DNA of 64,000 nucleotides from Leptospira bourretii (GCF_004770145.1 NZ_RQFW01000018.1:444422-508421), one strand, 5' to 3'; shown: positions 28,500 to 37,609, counted from the first letter of the stretch. Notes: generated from the sequence alone by a model not told the origin. Translations and numbers: made by a program.

Positions 28500-29726
28500 A
28501 TGAAGATTTCTTTTTTTCAATGGAGTTTATGGAATACTGCCTTCCGACCTTTTTTTTGGTTTGGTTCGGTTTATGGCATTTTAGTGATCGGGATTTGGTT
28601 ATTAATATTATCAAATGCGATAACAAATCCTATTCAAATTAATTCCATTCATTGGCATTCTTATGAAATGGTATTTGGATTTTCCAAAGCAATAGTCCTT
28701 GGATTTCTTTTTACGGCGGTCCAAAACTGGACAAACTCTAGTATCTTAAAAGGGAAAAATCTTTTTTTCCTCCTTCTCTTTTGGACTTTAGGAAGATTTT
28801 CGATGTATCCACTTGGGATAGTTTCTTATTTATCCTTCGGTTTGGACATCAGCTCCGATTTGATGGTCATTCTCCTTCTCTATCCAAAATTAATAGTTCC
28901 AACTCAAAAACACAACCGTCCCATTTTATATCACTACGGACTATTCACCGTATTTCATTTGTTAGCAGGTTTTTCTGCAAGATCGGTAATGGATTCAGAA
29001 AAGACCTTATTATATATTCATTTAAGTATTTTTGTAATTTTATTTCTCATTTTGATTATTGGAGGGCGAGTTGTTCCTTTCTTTTCCGGAGTTGTCATTC
29101 CTGGATATTCATTCAAACGAATGCCTAAATTAGAAACGGTTATCTTATATTTGCCGTTTGTATTTTATGTTTCTCTAATAATCCAAGGTTATTTAACCAA
29201 TCATGAATCCATTCACATTGATATTACAAATATCAATTTTGGGAGTGTGATTCTCTTATTCACTTTTTTAGTTAGTTTTACTTTGTTTGTTACCAATCTC
29301 ATCCGTTATGTTTCCTGGAAACCCTGGAGATCCTATAAAAAACCCATCCTTTGGATTTTGTATACTGGTTACTTCTGGGTTTGTTTAGGATTTTTATTGT
29401 ATAGCCTTGTATCTTTGGGTTACTTTCCTGTTTCTTCCGCAGTGCATAGTTTGACTGTCGGCGGGATTGGTGTTTTTATCTATGGAATGATCACACGTGT
29501 GAGTTTAGGCCATACAGGAAGAAGCATTGTTGCATCACCACTTACAGTAGGTGCTTATATTCTATTAAATTTTGCGGTAGTTGTTAGAGTATTTTTCCCT
29601 TTAATCGGGAAATACAATCTGGCCTATCATCTTTCAGGAATTTCTTGGATCCTTGTTTTTGTTTTGTTTATTTTCCAATATACAAAGATATTGTTTAGCC
29701 CAAGACCAGACGGAAAGCCATCTTAA
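28500..29726 (+). CDS. nnrS: NnrS family haem/copper membrane protein
   Basis: 408 residues with about twelve hydrophobic helices. NnrS signatures include the N-terminal AFRPFFWFGS, HWHSYEMVFGF (about 50-60), FLFTAVQNWT, GGRVVPFFSG and a late MITRVSLGHTGR. NnrS proteins are induced with NO reductase and protect against NO or iron-nitrosyl stress. It lies after the Crp/Fnr gene and converges with norD, nine bases away. AGGA is placed properly before the ATG. Confidence 0.9.
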   Translation: MKISFFQWSLWNTAFRPFFWFGSVYGILVIGIWLLILSNAITNPIQINSIHWHSYEMVFGFSKAIVLGFLFTAVQNWTNSSILKGKNLFFLLLFWTLGRFSMYPLGIVSYLSFGLDISSDLMVILLLYPKLIVPTQKHNRPILYHYGLFTVFHLLAGFSARSVMDSEKTLLYIHLSIFVILFLILIIGGRVVPFFSGVVIPGYSFKRMPKLETVILYLPFVFYVSLIIQGYLTNHESIHIDITNINFGSVILLFTFLVSFTLFVTNLIRYVSWKPWRSYKKPILWILYTGYFWVCLGFLLYSLVSLGYFPVSSAVHSLTVGGIGVFIYGMITRVSLGHTGRSIVASPLTVGAYILLNFAVVVRVFFPLIGKYNLAYHLSGISWILVFVLFIFQYTKILFSPRPDGKPS

Positions 29727-29735
29727 ACGTTTGGA

Positions 29736-31508
29736 TTACACCCTTATGGCTCTTCGAAAAAACTCTTGGAGAGAATCGAGGAGCCTTTCTGGGTGGAACA
29801 ACATTTGGTAACTAGCATTTCTCATCATCGCGGGAATCGTTGGCTTTTCTTCGGTTCCGATTGCTAACGTATACACTTGAACTCCATTTAACAAACATTC
29901 ACCGACTGCTTTATTGACATCCTCAATTCCATATTTTCCTTCATATTTGTCATAATCATTAGGACGTGCATCTGTGATGAGGATGATCCATTTTTGTTTA
30001 TAAGATGTATCTTTTAAAATAGAATTCACATGTCGTAACGATGGCCCCACCCGAGTGTATCCAATGGGAGAAAGCGAACCCAAACGATCACGTGCGCTCA
30101 TCCACGGTTCTGAAAGCTGTTTTAAATGGATCAGCTGATTAAAATTACGAGTCCTAGAATAAAAACCAGCGATTCCAAACGGGATTTTTAAATCCTCCAA
30201 ACATTCAGAAAATAAAAGTAAACTTTCTCTTTCTACATCTAATACTCTTTTTTCTTGGATCCAAGAGTCAGTAGATAAACTCAAATCAACTAAAAAATAC
30301 AAAGCCATATCGGATACATCCCGAATCGGATTCATATAAATTGATTCCGACGGACTGATTTTCGCTTTGATATCTGCATAACGATCCACAAGCGCATCCA
30401 AATCAATATCATCTCCCGATACCAATCGTTTTTTGATTCTTGTTTGGTTCAAAAGGGCCATCATTTTCTTTTTTAATTGAGTCAAAGTAGAATATTGCTT
30501 TTCTAATACGTGTTTGGTGTAAGTAACGTCCTTTTGATTTGGAAATTCTTCAATAACGTTACAATAGTTTGGTTTATAGTTTTTTAATTTATAATCCCAC
30601 TCAGGATAGGTAAAACGATTTCCCAAATAAATTTCATCTAAAATTTCAAGTGTTGTTCCAACTCCTGACTCACTACTTCGAGTGGTATGCACTGGATCTT
30701 CTGTGCGAATGATATGTTTTAAGTTTAGCTCTTGTAGTGCTTCCTCTTCCTCCATATCTTCTTCTCCATCAATATCACGCCATTGCCCATCAAACTCTTC
30801 TACCGTTTCGATTTTTTCAAAATTGTGACCTAATGTATATTCCTCTATTTTTTTCTCATCCACTTCCAAAACTTCGGCATCAATTGGATCTAATTTTTGT
30901 TTTGATTCTTTTGACTTAATTTTTTGTTTATCAGTCTTTGATATAAAATCTTTTCCTGTGGGAAACTCATGTTTCAAATCGGAAACAGAGGAAGATGTTT
31001 GGATCAAAATTGAAGAGATTTTTTTGTATTGTGTTGGATCTTTTTTTCGAATCTCAAACCTTTCTTTTTTAATATCTTTCCAGTCACCACGAATACCTGG
31101 GAATACTTTTAGAAACTTTCGGAACTGATAAAAAAAATTTTCTTTTTTTAGGGATGTTTCTTCCTTTATCTTTAGATCATTCTCACTCTTTCTTTTTTTC
31201 AGCTCTTTGTCATTCGAAAGAAAGGAAAGATAGGCAAGGTAGATACGAACAAATTTTTTAGAACTGGATTCAGATAAAAACCAATGTACTTCTTCGGGAA
31301 ATTTTAAATAATTTTGGCCAAGCGAAATCAACTCACCGCCAAGTATCAAAGTGGTAGGTTCTTTTTTTAAGGTTTGTAAATAACGGAGGATTCGAACTTC
31401 CTCTAAAGCCATTTGATACGCATAATATGGATTTGGTGGAGTTAGTTTTTTACGAATTTTTTTCCAAAGTTTATGACCTTGGTAGAAGACAAATTGATCC
31501 CATTCCAA
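29736..31508 (-). CDS. norD: NorD-like von Willebrand A protein for NO reductase maturation
   Basis: 590 residues. The C-terminal 200 residues form a VWA domain with the MIDAS motif DLSLSTDSW (about 420-428) and ITDARPNDYDKYEGKYG. The N-terminal two thirds are charged and include an acidic stretch (DIDGEEDMEEEEALQEL). NorD works with the MoxR-type ATPase NorQ to insert the metal centre into NorB. It is the last gene of norCBQD, nine bases after norQ. Confidence 0.9.
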   Translation of the reverse strand: MEWDQFVFYQGHKLWKKIRKKLTPPNPYYAYQMALEEVRILRYLQTLKKEPTTLILGGELISLGQNYLKFPEEVHWFLSESSSKKFVRIYLAYLSFLSNDKELKKRKSENDLKIKEETSLKKENFFYQFRKFLKVFPGIRGDWKDIKKERFEIRKKDPTQYKKISSILIQTSSSVSDLKHEFPTGKDFISKTDKQKIKSKESKQKLDPIDAEVLEVDEKKIEEYTLGHNFEKIETVEEFDGQWRDIDGEEDMEEEEALQELNLKHIIRTEDPVHTTRSSESGVGTTLEILDEIYLGNRFTYPEWDYKLKNYKPNYCNVIEEFPNQKDVTYTKHVLEKQYSTLTQLKKKMMALLNQTRIKKRLVSGDDIDLDALVDRYADIKAKISPSESIYMNPIRDVSDMALYFLVDLSLSTDSWIQEKRVLDVERESLLLFSECLEDLKIPFGIAGFYSRTRNFNQLIHLKQLSEPWMSARDRLGSLSPIGYTRVGPSLRHVNSILKDTSYKQKWIILITDARPNDYDKYEGKYGIEDVNKAVGECLLNGVQVYTLAIGTEEKPTIPAMMRNASYQMLFHPERLLDSLQEFFRRAIRV

Positions 31509-31517
31509 ATGTATATC

Positions 31518-32300
31518 CTAAAAAATCAGATCAAAACTATCTTGCAATGCAGCAACCGTATCCAAATCGTCAGAGAGTGGTAAAATGATTGCAGTCCTTC
31601 CTGCTAAGCGCGCCGGTAGGCCCTTTGCCATTAATTTGGCACAAGAAACAAGTAATCTTGTCGAAACCGTTTCCGCCAAACCTAACTCTGATTTGTTTCT
31701 CACCAAACCTGCAAATTGGACTAGCTTTTTCGATATGGAATCGCTAATCCCCGTTTCTCCCACGATAATTTTTTCTTCGACAGAAGCTTTCGGATAAGGA
31801 AAGTCCAGACCAAGAAATCGTTGTTTGGTGGAAGGTTTTAATTCTTTAAATCCTCTTTGGTATCCTGGATTGTAGGATGCAACGAGTAAAAAGTCAGGAT
31901 GAGCTTGGATCTCTTCATTTTTTCTTTCTAAAAATAAAGTACGACGATGGTCAGTTAAAGAGTGAATGGTTACAAGAGTGTCTGGTCTTGCTTCTGCGAC
32001 CTCATCTAAATAGACAATGGCTCCTTCCTTGACTCCTGTTGTCAAAGGCCCATCCATCCAAATGGTATCCGCCCCTTTCACTAAAAATCTTCCGACTAAA
32101 TCAACAGAAGATGTTTCATCGTTACAAAGTATCGTTATGAGTCTACGGCCTAATGTATGAGCCATGTACTCCAAAAATCGAGACTTACCAGAGCCTGTAG
32201 GACCTTTCAACAAAAGCGGCAGAGAATTCTCTGCCGCCATTTGAAAGATTTCTATTTCCTTACCGATTGGTTCGTAATAGGGTGCTTTCTTCGTTAACAT
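31518..32300 (-). CDS. norQ: NorQ/CbbQ-type AAA+ ATPase
   Basis: 260 residues. Walker A is GPTGSGKS (33-40) and Walker B is AIVYLDEVAEA. SYNPGYQRGFKELKPSTKQRF is the CbbQ/NorQ family signature, and a VSTRLL sensor segment follows. It acts with the VWA protein NorD as a chaperone that activates NO reductase, in the cytoplasm. It starts 3 bases after the norB stop and is followed by norD after nine. Confidence 0.93.
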   Translation of the reverse strand: MLTKKAPYYEPIGKEIEIFQMAAENSLPLLLKGPTGSGKSRFLEYMAHTLGRRLITILCNDETSSVDLVGRFLVKGADTIWMDGPLTTGVKEGAIVYLDEVAEARPDTLVTIHSLTDHRRTLFLERKNEEIQAHPDFLLVASYNPGYQRGFKELKPSTKQRFLGLDFPYPKASVEEKIIVGETGISDSISKKLVQFAGLVRNKSELGLAETVSTRLLVSCAKLMAKGLPARLAGRTAIILPLSDDLDTVAALQDSFDLIF

Positions 32301-32303
32301 AGA

Positions 32304-33653
32304 TTATTCGAGATCACCTGCATTTTTTCCTACAGCTTCATCGGATGGAAGACCATGTCGAATGAAATCCACAATAAAGTAAGTGATCCCAACTGTAAAC
32401 AGGGTGGCCGCAAGTAACATCCCAATAAAATGGAATATAATTTCTTTTTGAACCACAAGGAAGTCCATACCCAATTTACGTTCCAGATACACTTGTGTGA
32501 TTCCGGCAACAGCGAGTGCTCCCGTCATTCCTAACATTCCGATATTCGAAGCCCAAAATGCAAGATATCCTGACATTCCAGTAAACAACTTTCTTCCAGT
32601 TAGATTTGGCATTGCGTAGGAAATCACAGCTAACACTAACATGGCGTAGGCCCCCCAGAAGGCAAGGTGTCCATGCATGGCAGTGATGAGTGTTCCGTGA
32701 GTCCATTGGTTAACCGCAGGCCAAGTGTGAGCAAACCCAAGAAATCCTGCTCCAATGAAAGACATCATCGCACTCCCCAAAGTCCAATAGAGAGCAATTT
32801 TGTTAGGATGATTTTTTCCTTTTTTGCGATACATATTGAGTGCCCAAATCGCCATCCCGAGAAAAGCCAATGGTTCTAAAGCGGAAAATATTCCACCGAC
32901 CATAAGCCAATACTTAGGAGTTCCGATCCAATAGTAGTGGTGACCGGTCCCAAGAATTCCCGAAAGAAAAGTTAAACCCACAACAACATAGAGCCATTTT
33001 TCAATGACTTCTCTGTCCACTCCAGTCAGTTTGATGAGTAAAAAGGCAAGGATACCACCCATGATGAGTTCCCAAACTCCTTCCACCCAAAGATGCACTA
33101 CCCACCAACGAAAGTAGGAATCGAGTGTTTGGTTGTCAAAGTAGATCATACCTGGTAAATAAAGTAGAGCCGCACATAACAAACCAAAGAAGAGAACCAG
33201 TTGAGTTGTACTTCTTTTTTTAGCTTCCCAGATGGTCATAGCGATGTTAAACAAAAATGTTAAAACATTCACAACTACCAAATAGTCGAGAGGCCTTGGA
33301 ATTTCTAAGAACTTACGACCTTCCCACCAATTGAAGTGAAATCCAATGATGGCAATCACACCCACAACAACCCAAGAAAGAAGTTGGATGTAAGCAAGTT
33401 TTACACTATACAACTCTCTATCAGATTCTTCAGGAATGATATAATAAGCAGCTCCCATAAAGCCAGTTAACAACCATACAACGAGTAAATTTGTATGTGT
33501 TGCACGAGCGGTATTAAATGGAATAAAGTCATGTAATCCATCAAACCCGATACGAGCAAAACCCATAATAAAGCCATAAACGATTTGTAAAGATAAGAGT
33601 AACATACAAGTTGCAAAGAACCAATATGCGACCTTTTGTGATTGGAATCTCAT
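32304..33653 (-). CDS. norB: Nitric oxide reductase large subunit (cytochrome c-dependent type)
   Basis: 449 residues and about twelve TM helices. It is a haem-copper oxidase superfamily member that reduces 2 NO to N2O. Seen: NTARATHTNLLVVWLL with the low-spin haem His, WWVVHLWVEGVWELIMGG with the FeB ligand His and catalytic Glu, TGHHYYWIGTPKYW with the His pair, and TAMHGHLAFWGAYAM with the haem His pair. It lacks the N-terminal extension of quinol-type qNor, and norC precedes it by 9 bases, so it is cNOR. It should sit in the inner membrane and take electrons from NorC. Confidence 0.95.
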   Translation of the reverse strand: MRFQSQKVAYWFFATCMLLLSLQIVYGFIMGFARIGFDGLHDFIPFNTARATHTNLLVVWLLTGFMGAAYYIIPEESDRELYSVKLAYIQLLSWVVVGVIAIIGFHFNWWEGRKFLEIPRPLDYLVVVNVLTFLFNIAMTIWEAKKRSTTQLVLFFGLLCAALLYLPGMIYFDNQTLDSYFRWWVVHLWVEGVWELIMGGILAFLLIKLTGVDREVIEKWLYVVVGLTFLSGILGTGHHYYWIGTPKYWLMVGGIFSALEPLAFLGMAIWALNMYRKKGKNHPNKIALYWTLGSAMMSFIGAGFLGFAHTWPAVNQWTHGTLITAMHGHLAFWGAYAMLVLAVISYAMPNLTGRKLFTGMSGYLAFWASNIGMLGMTGALAVAGITQVYLERKLGMDFLVVQKEIIFHFIGMLLAATLFTVGITYFIVDFIRHGLPSDEAVGKNAGDLE

Positions 33654-33662
33654 TGTTTCTCC

Positions 33663-34367
33663 TTATTTCAACGCCGAAAGATAAGTAACGATGTCTTTTC
33701 TTTCAGGATCAGTTAACGGCAACTTTGGCATATTTGTTCCCGGTTTGATGGCTTGTGGATCTGATAACCAACGATTGAGATAATCAGAATCAAACTTGGA
33801 ACCTACATGATCAAGTGCGGGTCCAACATTTCCACCCTTACCACCTACTGCGTGACAAGCGACACAGAGTTGAGAAAACTTTTCAGGTTGAGCCATGACA
33901 ACTGCATTTGATTTTGCCTGTGGAACTTGTGGAGTGGCAATGGAATCGATTGGGATATTTGGTTTTGGAGGCCATCCATTGGCATCAATTTTACCAACCC
34001 AATCAAGAAAGGCAATGATTTGCCCCTTTTCTTCCTTATTGAAGCCGTATTTGATCATCTTACGTTCTCCAGGAAACATCGCCTGTGGATCGTCTAAAAA
34101 TACATCGATCCAAGTAGCTCCCCTTCTTTCGACGACCTTTGTTAAATCGGGAGCGTAATAAGCTCCTTCACCTAACAATGTATGGCATCCCATACAATTG
34201 TTTTTTTCCCAAATTTCCTTTCCTTTCAAAACATCCGCTGTCATGTTTTGCGCATTGGTTCGGAAATCGTTTTGTCGCAAGGTATCCACAGTGAGAAACA
34301 CAAAGATAGCACTGAACAAAAAGGTGCCTCCCAAAAAGAACGCCCTGGCTTGCGATTTTGATAGCAT
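33663..34367 (-). CDS. norC: Nitric oxide reductase cytochrome c subunit with an extra C-terminal cytochrome c domain
   Basis: 234 residues, longer than usual NorC (about 150). An N-terminal TM anchor (10-27) is followed by the NorC cytochrome domain with haem site CMGCH (58-62) and axial Met (ERKM, 104). After a Pro-rich linker (133-150) comes a second class I cytochrome domain with CVACH (168-172) and NMP (Met213). The second haem could relay electrons from soluble carriers. ATG 34367 is preceded by AGGAGG at ideal distance. The gene opens norCBQD under a well-formed FNR-class promoter. Confidence 0.93.
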   Translation of the reverse strand: MLSKSQARAFFLGGTFLFSAIFVFLTVDTLRQNDFRTNAQNMTADVLKGKEIWEKNNCMGCHTLLGEGAYYAPDLTKVVERRGATWIDVFLDDPQAMFPGERKMIKYGFNKEEKGQIIAFLDWVGKIDANGWPPKPNIPIDSIATPQVPQAKSNAVVMAQPEKFSQLCVACHAVGGKGGNVGPALDHVGSKFDSDYLNRWLSDPQAIKPGTNMPKLPLTDPERKDIVTYLSALK

Positions 34368-34394
34368 CCTTGCCTCCTAATTTCAATTTTTTGA

Positions 34395-34436
34395 ATTGTA
34401 GGTGCAGATTTTAGTTTTCGCATTGATTTATATCAA
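34395..34436 (-). promoter_or_regulatory. norC: Class II FNR/DNR-dependent promoter of norCBQD
   Basis: On the minus strand, TTGATATAAATCAA (34436-34423, a perfect TTGAT-N4-ATCAA) is followed by exactly 22 bases and then TACAAT (34400-34395). This puts the box centre at -41.5, the canonical class II activation position, with transcription from about 34388. The leader is short and carries AGGAGG before the norC ATG. Confidence 0.75.
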
Positions 34437-34490
34437 GTACGAATTTGAATTTTTCTAATAACATAATGATTGAATCCAGGAACAGTGGTT

Positions 34491-34511
34491 AATTGATAAT
34501 CAGAATCAATT
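34491..34511. promoter_or_regulatory. Inverted repeat AATTGAT-N7-ATCAATT
   Basis: Arms at 34491-34497 and 34505-34511 contain TTGAT and ATCAA half-sites, but 7 bases apart instead of 4. It may be a weak or differently used regulator site between norC and norE. Confidence 0.4.
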
Positions 34512-34632
34512 AAAGTGACGATGAACTGCGTTCAAGTTCAATAGGAAGATACAATTTGTCCGAAGATTAAAGAAATCCCCAAAATCTTTTACTAGAAGGT
34601 CAAAGGACTTAAATATAAGTAAAATCAAAACT

Positions 34633-34663
34633 ATTGAATATTCAATGATGCAGATGTTATAAA
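34633..34663 (+). promoter_or_regulatory. norE: Putative norE promoter with palindrome at -35
   Basis: The perfect 14-base palindrome ATTGAATATTCAAT (34633-34646) contains a -35 (TTGAAT). After 18 bases comes an extended -10, TG-T-TATAAA (34655-34663). GGAGG follows, then the norE ATG at 34682. Confidence 0.5.
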
Positions 34664-34681
34664 AGAACAATGGAGGATTCG

Positions 34682-35254
34682 ATGCACGAAAACAAAATAG
34701 AAACAAACCAATCCTTATGGTACCCACCTGGTGGAATCCTGATTTGGATGATTATCCTTGTCGAAGTACTTACGTTTTGTTTAGGAATTGGTTCCCTAGT
34801 ATATGATAAGTCAAAAGATCTTACTGCATTTACTGATATGCAGTCACATTTAAACAAATCTTTTGCATTTTGGAATACTGTATTTTTACTCACCAGCGGG
34901 TTTTGTATCGCAACGGCAGTACATTACAAAACCAAAAACAATCCAAAGTTTTTTACAATCTTGTTATTAACATCTATCGTTTTTGGATTTGCGTTTCTTT
35001 TTCTTAAATTCTATGAGTTCCGAGAAAAATGGTTATTAGGATATGGTCTTGAAACAAGCCAGTTTTTTAGTTATTATTGGTTACTCACAGGGTTTCATTA
35101 CCTCCATGTCGTTGTGGGAGTCATCATTCTATGGATCATATACTTGAGTCGAAAAACAATCTCCTTTGATAACTTAGAAGCCGGTGCTGTGTTTTGGCAT
35201 ATGTGCGATTTGATTTGGTTATTATTATATCCGGCGTTGTATTTAATCCAATAA
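34682..35254 (+). CDS. norE: NorE-like cytochrome c oxidase subunit III family protein
   Basis: 190 residues and five TM helices. SYYWLLTGFHYLHVVVGVIILW (about 131-152) is the haem-copper oxidase subunit III signature, and GAVFWHMCDLIWLLLYPALYL ends the protein. It is divergent from norC, so it is assigned to NorE, an accessory protein of NO reductase that is not catalytic. I chose ATG 34682 because GGAGG sits six bases before it; the ATG at 34670 overlaps that site and has none of its own. norF follows after 7 bases. Confidence 0.85.
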   Translation: MHENKIETNQSLWYPPGGILIWMIILVEVLTFCLGIGSLVYDKSKDLTAFTDMQSHLNKSFAFWNTVFLLTSGFCIATAVHYKTKNNPKFFTILLLTSIVFGFAFLFLKFYEFREKWLLGYGLETSQFFSYYWLLTGFHYLHVVVGVIILWIIYLSRKTISFDNLEAGAVFWHMCDLIWLLLYPALYLIQ

Positions 35255-35261
35255 GAGGTTT

Positions 35262-35495
35262 ATGATGAAATTAATTCTACTTACATATTTAGTTCTTTTG
35301 GGTATTGTATATTATTCTTTTTTTGGGATGGGATCCGTGTTACCAGGAACTTGGAATCTGATTCATTTAAGTGCGATCAAGTTTCTCTTGATTTGTTTTG
35401 TATTTATGAATTTGAAAGTGGCACACCCATTTTGGAAGGTGGCCTTTCCGGTTCTTATTGGAATTTATTCTGCTAGTATGTTGTTACTGACTTAA
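35262..35495 (+). CDS. norF: Small NorF-like membrane protein
   Basis: 77 residues with three hydrophobic helices. The pattern LIHLSAIKFLLICFVFMNLKVAHPFWK resembles the cytochrome oxidase subunit IV/NorF type, and the position right after norE (7 bases) supports it. Its role in NO reductase activity is accessory. The 3' end overlaps the end of mtnC (opposite strand) by 4 bases. Confidence 0.75.
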   Translation: MMKLILLTYLVLLGIVYYSFFGMGSVLPGTWNLIHLSAIKFLLICFVFMNLKVAHPFWKVAFPVLIGIYSASMLLLT

Positions 35496-36223
35496 AAATG
35501 ATCCCAGATAGGAAAGGAATGTGGTTTTTGCGGAATATTTCCTGGCCGATTTAAAATCACAACATCCATTCCTATCGTATGAGCAGCTTCCGCTTCTTCT
35601 ACGATATCGGTAAAAAATCGAATTTGGTCTGGGGAAGACTTTAGTTCCCGAGCGATGTTTTCATAACTCGCCTTTTCTCTTTTCCCACCAACTGCTGTGT
35701 CAAAATAAGATTCAAAATAATTTCGAAGATCACCTAACTCTGAATATTGATAAATCAAAATTTGTGCTTCCACAGATCCTGAAGAATACACATGATTTTG
35801 GATTCCAGATTCTTTTGCTTTTTTTAAAAATCCAGGTACATCAGGATAAACCGTACTTTTGATTTCACCTGATTCATATCCCTCTTTCCAGATTTTACCT
35901 TGGATTTCTTTCAATGGACCAAATTTCCGATCTTTCTCAATTAAATATTCAAAGTAAGAGGGAATAAGATCCGTAGAAAAAACAATCGGTTCCAGTTTTG
36001 TAAAAGAATCCGATTTGGAAAATCGATATAAAAAACTTTCCTCACGAAGATTCATATCCTTTTCAAATTCTGATTGGATTTCCTGCAACCGGGCTTCCGA
36101 AAATTGGAAGTCCTTTAGGAAACGAGTGATGTGTTTTTTAGCATAAGGAAAAAGGATCTGATGGACAAAAGCAATTGGTGCTGTTGTCCCTTCAATATCG
36201 AGTAAGTTGTGTTTGATATCCAT
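35492..36223 (-). CDS. mtnC: Enolase-phosphatase E1 of methionine salvage
   Basis: 243 residues, a HAD-superfamily enzyme. The N-terminal LLDIEGTTAPIAFVHQILFPYA is the MtnC signature, with Asp-x-Glu replacing the usual DxD. HVYSSGSVEAQILIYQYSELGDL gives motif II, and FFTDIVEEAEAAHTIGM gives the late acidic motif. It enolises and dephosphorylates 2,3-diketo-5-methylthiopentyl-1-phosphate. The other salvage genes are not in the window; metK lies 10 kb away on the same strand. It converges with norF. Confidence 0.93.
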   Translation of the reverse strand: MDIKHNLLDIEGTTAPIAFVHQILFPYAKKHITRFLKDFQFSEARLQEIQSEFEKDMNLREESFLYRFSKSDSFTKLEPIVFSTDLIPSYFEYLIEKDRKFGPLKEIQGKIWKEGYESGEIKSTVYPDVPGFLKKAKESGIQNHVYSSGSVEAQILIYQYSELGDLRNYFESYFDTAVGGKREKASYENIARELKSSPDQIRFFTDIVEEAEAAHTIGMDVVILNRPGNIPQKPHSFPIWDHF

Positions 36224-36244
36224 CTAGCCTAAATAATATAAAAG

Positions 36245-37609
36245 TCAAACATTGGAAACATTTTGTTTCATCAACTGAAGCATTCTATTTTCATCTTTTT
36301 CATAATTAAACAAAATAAGGAACCATGCCAAGGCACAAGGAATCCAAAAAAGAATCGATATCGATAGAGCAAGTCCACGATCAGGAGTTAATCCTAAAAT
36401 CACAGCAGACATCACAGGCCCTAGCCCTTTTCCTAAATCATCAGTTAAGTTATAGATAGAAAAAATAGCACTTCTTGATTTTGGTTCGTTTACATTGAGT
36501 AAGACCGCACGTACGTTAGGTCCTGTAATCGAAATCATAATCCCTGTAAAAATATTAAGTGCAATGAAAAGGCCCATATAGGGAACGATATCAAATGAAT
36601 AAAGAAGTAAGATCGCAGGGAATACACCAAAAAAAGTAGTCCCGATACAAAGCCACGGTTGGTATATTTTTTTGATATTATATAAAATTTGTCCAAGCAC
36701 TCCACCAAAGAAAGTTCCAATAAAAATTCCTACAGCCGCAAAGGTAATCATACCTGCGGAAATTTCTTTGGAAAGATGGTATGTGTGTTCGTAATAATCT
36801 GCTAAATAAACAAAGAACACTCCCCAAGGAATACAACCAGGGAGGCCTTGCAAAAAGGCACCTAAGTTGGTTTTACTTTCAAAAAGTAATTTAAAATCTT
36901 TGAGACTAATTTTATGAGATAATTCGTCACCGGAAATACCTTCCGCTCCACCACGTTTTGGTTCTTTACAAAAGAACAAATAAATGGCAGCAAAAATAAA
37001 AGAAGGAGCAGACATATAAATAAAGGAAGCACGCCAGCCGTTGATAGGATCAGCACCACCTAAAATTCCACCTAGCAACTGCCCTACTCCGACACCAAGT
37101 CCCATCGCCAAAGACACGTAACCCGTTGCAATGGCTCTAGACTGGCTAGAAAAATAATCTCCAATCAAACTAAAGAGGAGCGGGAAAATTCCACCTAGAC
37201 CAAATCCACATAACGTTCGCAATACTAAGAACTGATCATAAGTTTCTACATATGCTGTTAAAAAACATGGAATTTCACCAAGTAAGACAGTGGCAAGGAG
37301 TAGGTTCTTTCGTGAAAATTTTTGCGAAAGGTAACCCATAGACAAGGATACAACTCCACCCAAAATAAAAAACAAAACGGGGATAATACCACCTAACTTC
37401 CAATCCACTTCATTTGGATCAGTGATTCCCAAGGAAGCGCCTATATTTTTCATATTGGGCGCAATTAGGTTTTGGTCACCAAACAAAAAGAAGGCCATTC
37501 CTAGGATGACCCAAAATGCTAAAATTCCCCTTGCCCCATGATCTGCAAGTTCGGCGAGGCCAAAAAATCGCAGATAGGTTGTTTCTCGTTTTGTTTGTTT
37601 TTGGTTCAT
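36245..37609 (-). CDS. MFS transporter
   Basis: 454 residues from ATG 37609, with twelve predicted TM helices in two halves. GYLSQKFSRKNLL is the MFS loop 2-3 motif and LCGFGLGGIFPLLFSLIGDYF is typical of helix 4. The long loop between helices 6 and 7 is modest. The substrate cannot be told; the family layout resembles spinster-like or organic acid transporters. The start overlaps the stop of the upstream gene (ATGA), so the two are coupled. An open frame upstream adds 34 residues that lie in the neighbouring gene and was rejected. Confidence 0.85.
   Translation of the reverse strand: MNQKQTKRETTYLRFFGLAELADHGARGILAFWVILGMAFFLFGDQNLIAPNMKNIGASLGITDPNEVDWKLGGIIPVLFFILGGVVSLSMGYLSQKFSRKNLLLATVLLGEIPCFLTAYVETYDQFLVLRTLCGFGLGGIFPLLFSLIGDYFSSQSRAIATGYVSLAMGLGVGVGQLLGGILGGADPINGWRASFIYMSAPSFIFAAIYLFFCKEPKRGGAEGISGDELSHKISLKDFKLLFESKTNLGAFLQGLPGCIPWGVFFVYLADYYEHTYHLSKEISAGMITFAAVGIFIGTFFGGVLGQILYNIKKIYQPWLCIGTTFFGVFPAILLLYSFDIVPYMGLFIALNIFTGIMISITGPNVRAVLLNVNEPKSRSAIFSIYNLTDDLGKGLGPVMSAVILGLTPDRGLALSISILFWIPCALAWFLILFNYEKDENRMLQLMKQNVSNV

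Larger units (their letters stand above)
34368..34681. promoter_or_regulatory. norC-norE divergent regulatory region
   Basis: This 314-base stretch has no convincing gene. It holds the norC promoter with its FNR/DNR box, a wider-spaced TTGAT/ATCAA inverted repeat, and the norE promoter with its own palindrome, listed separately. A short minus-strand frame at 34506-34727 shows no family features and runs through these sites. Confidence 0.7.

Noticed and set aside
34670..34681. Earlier ATG for norE
   Set aside because: It overlaps the GGAGG that serves the ATG at 34682 and has no ribosome-binding site of its own.
34506..34727. 73-residue minus-strand frame upstream of norE
   Set aside because: Hydrophobic AT-rich frame across promoter elements with no start signals or family match.
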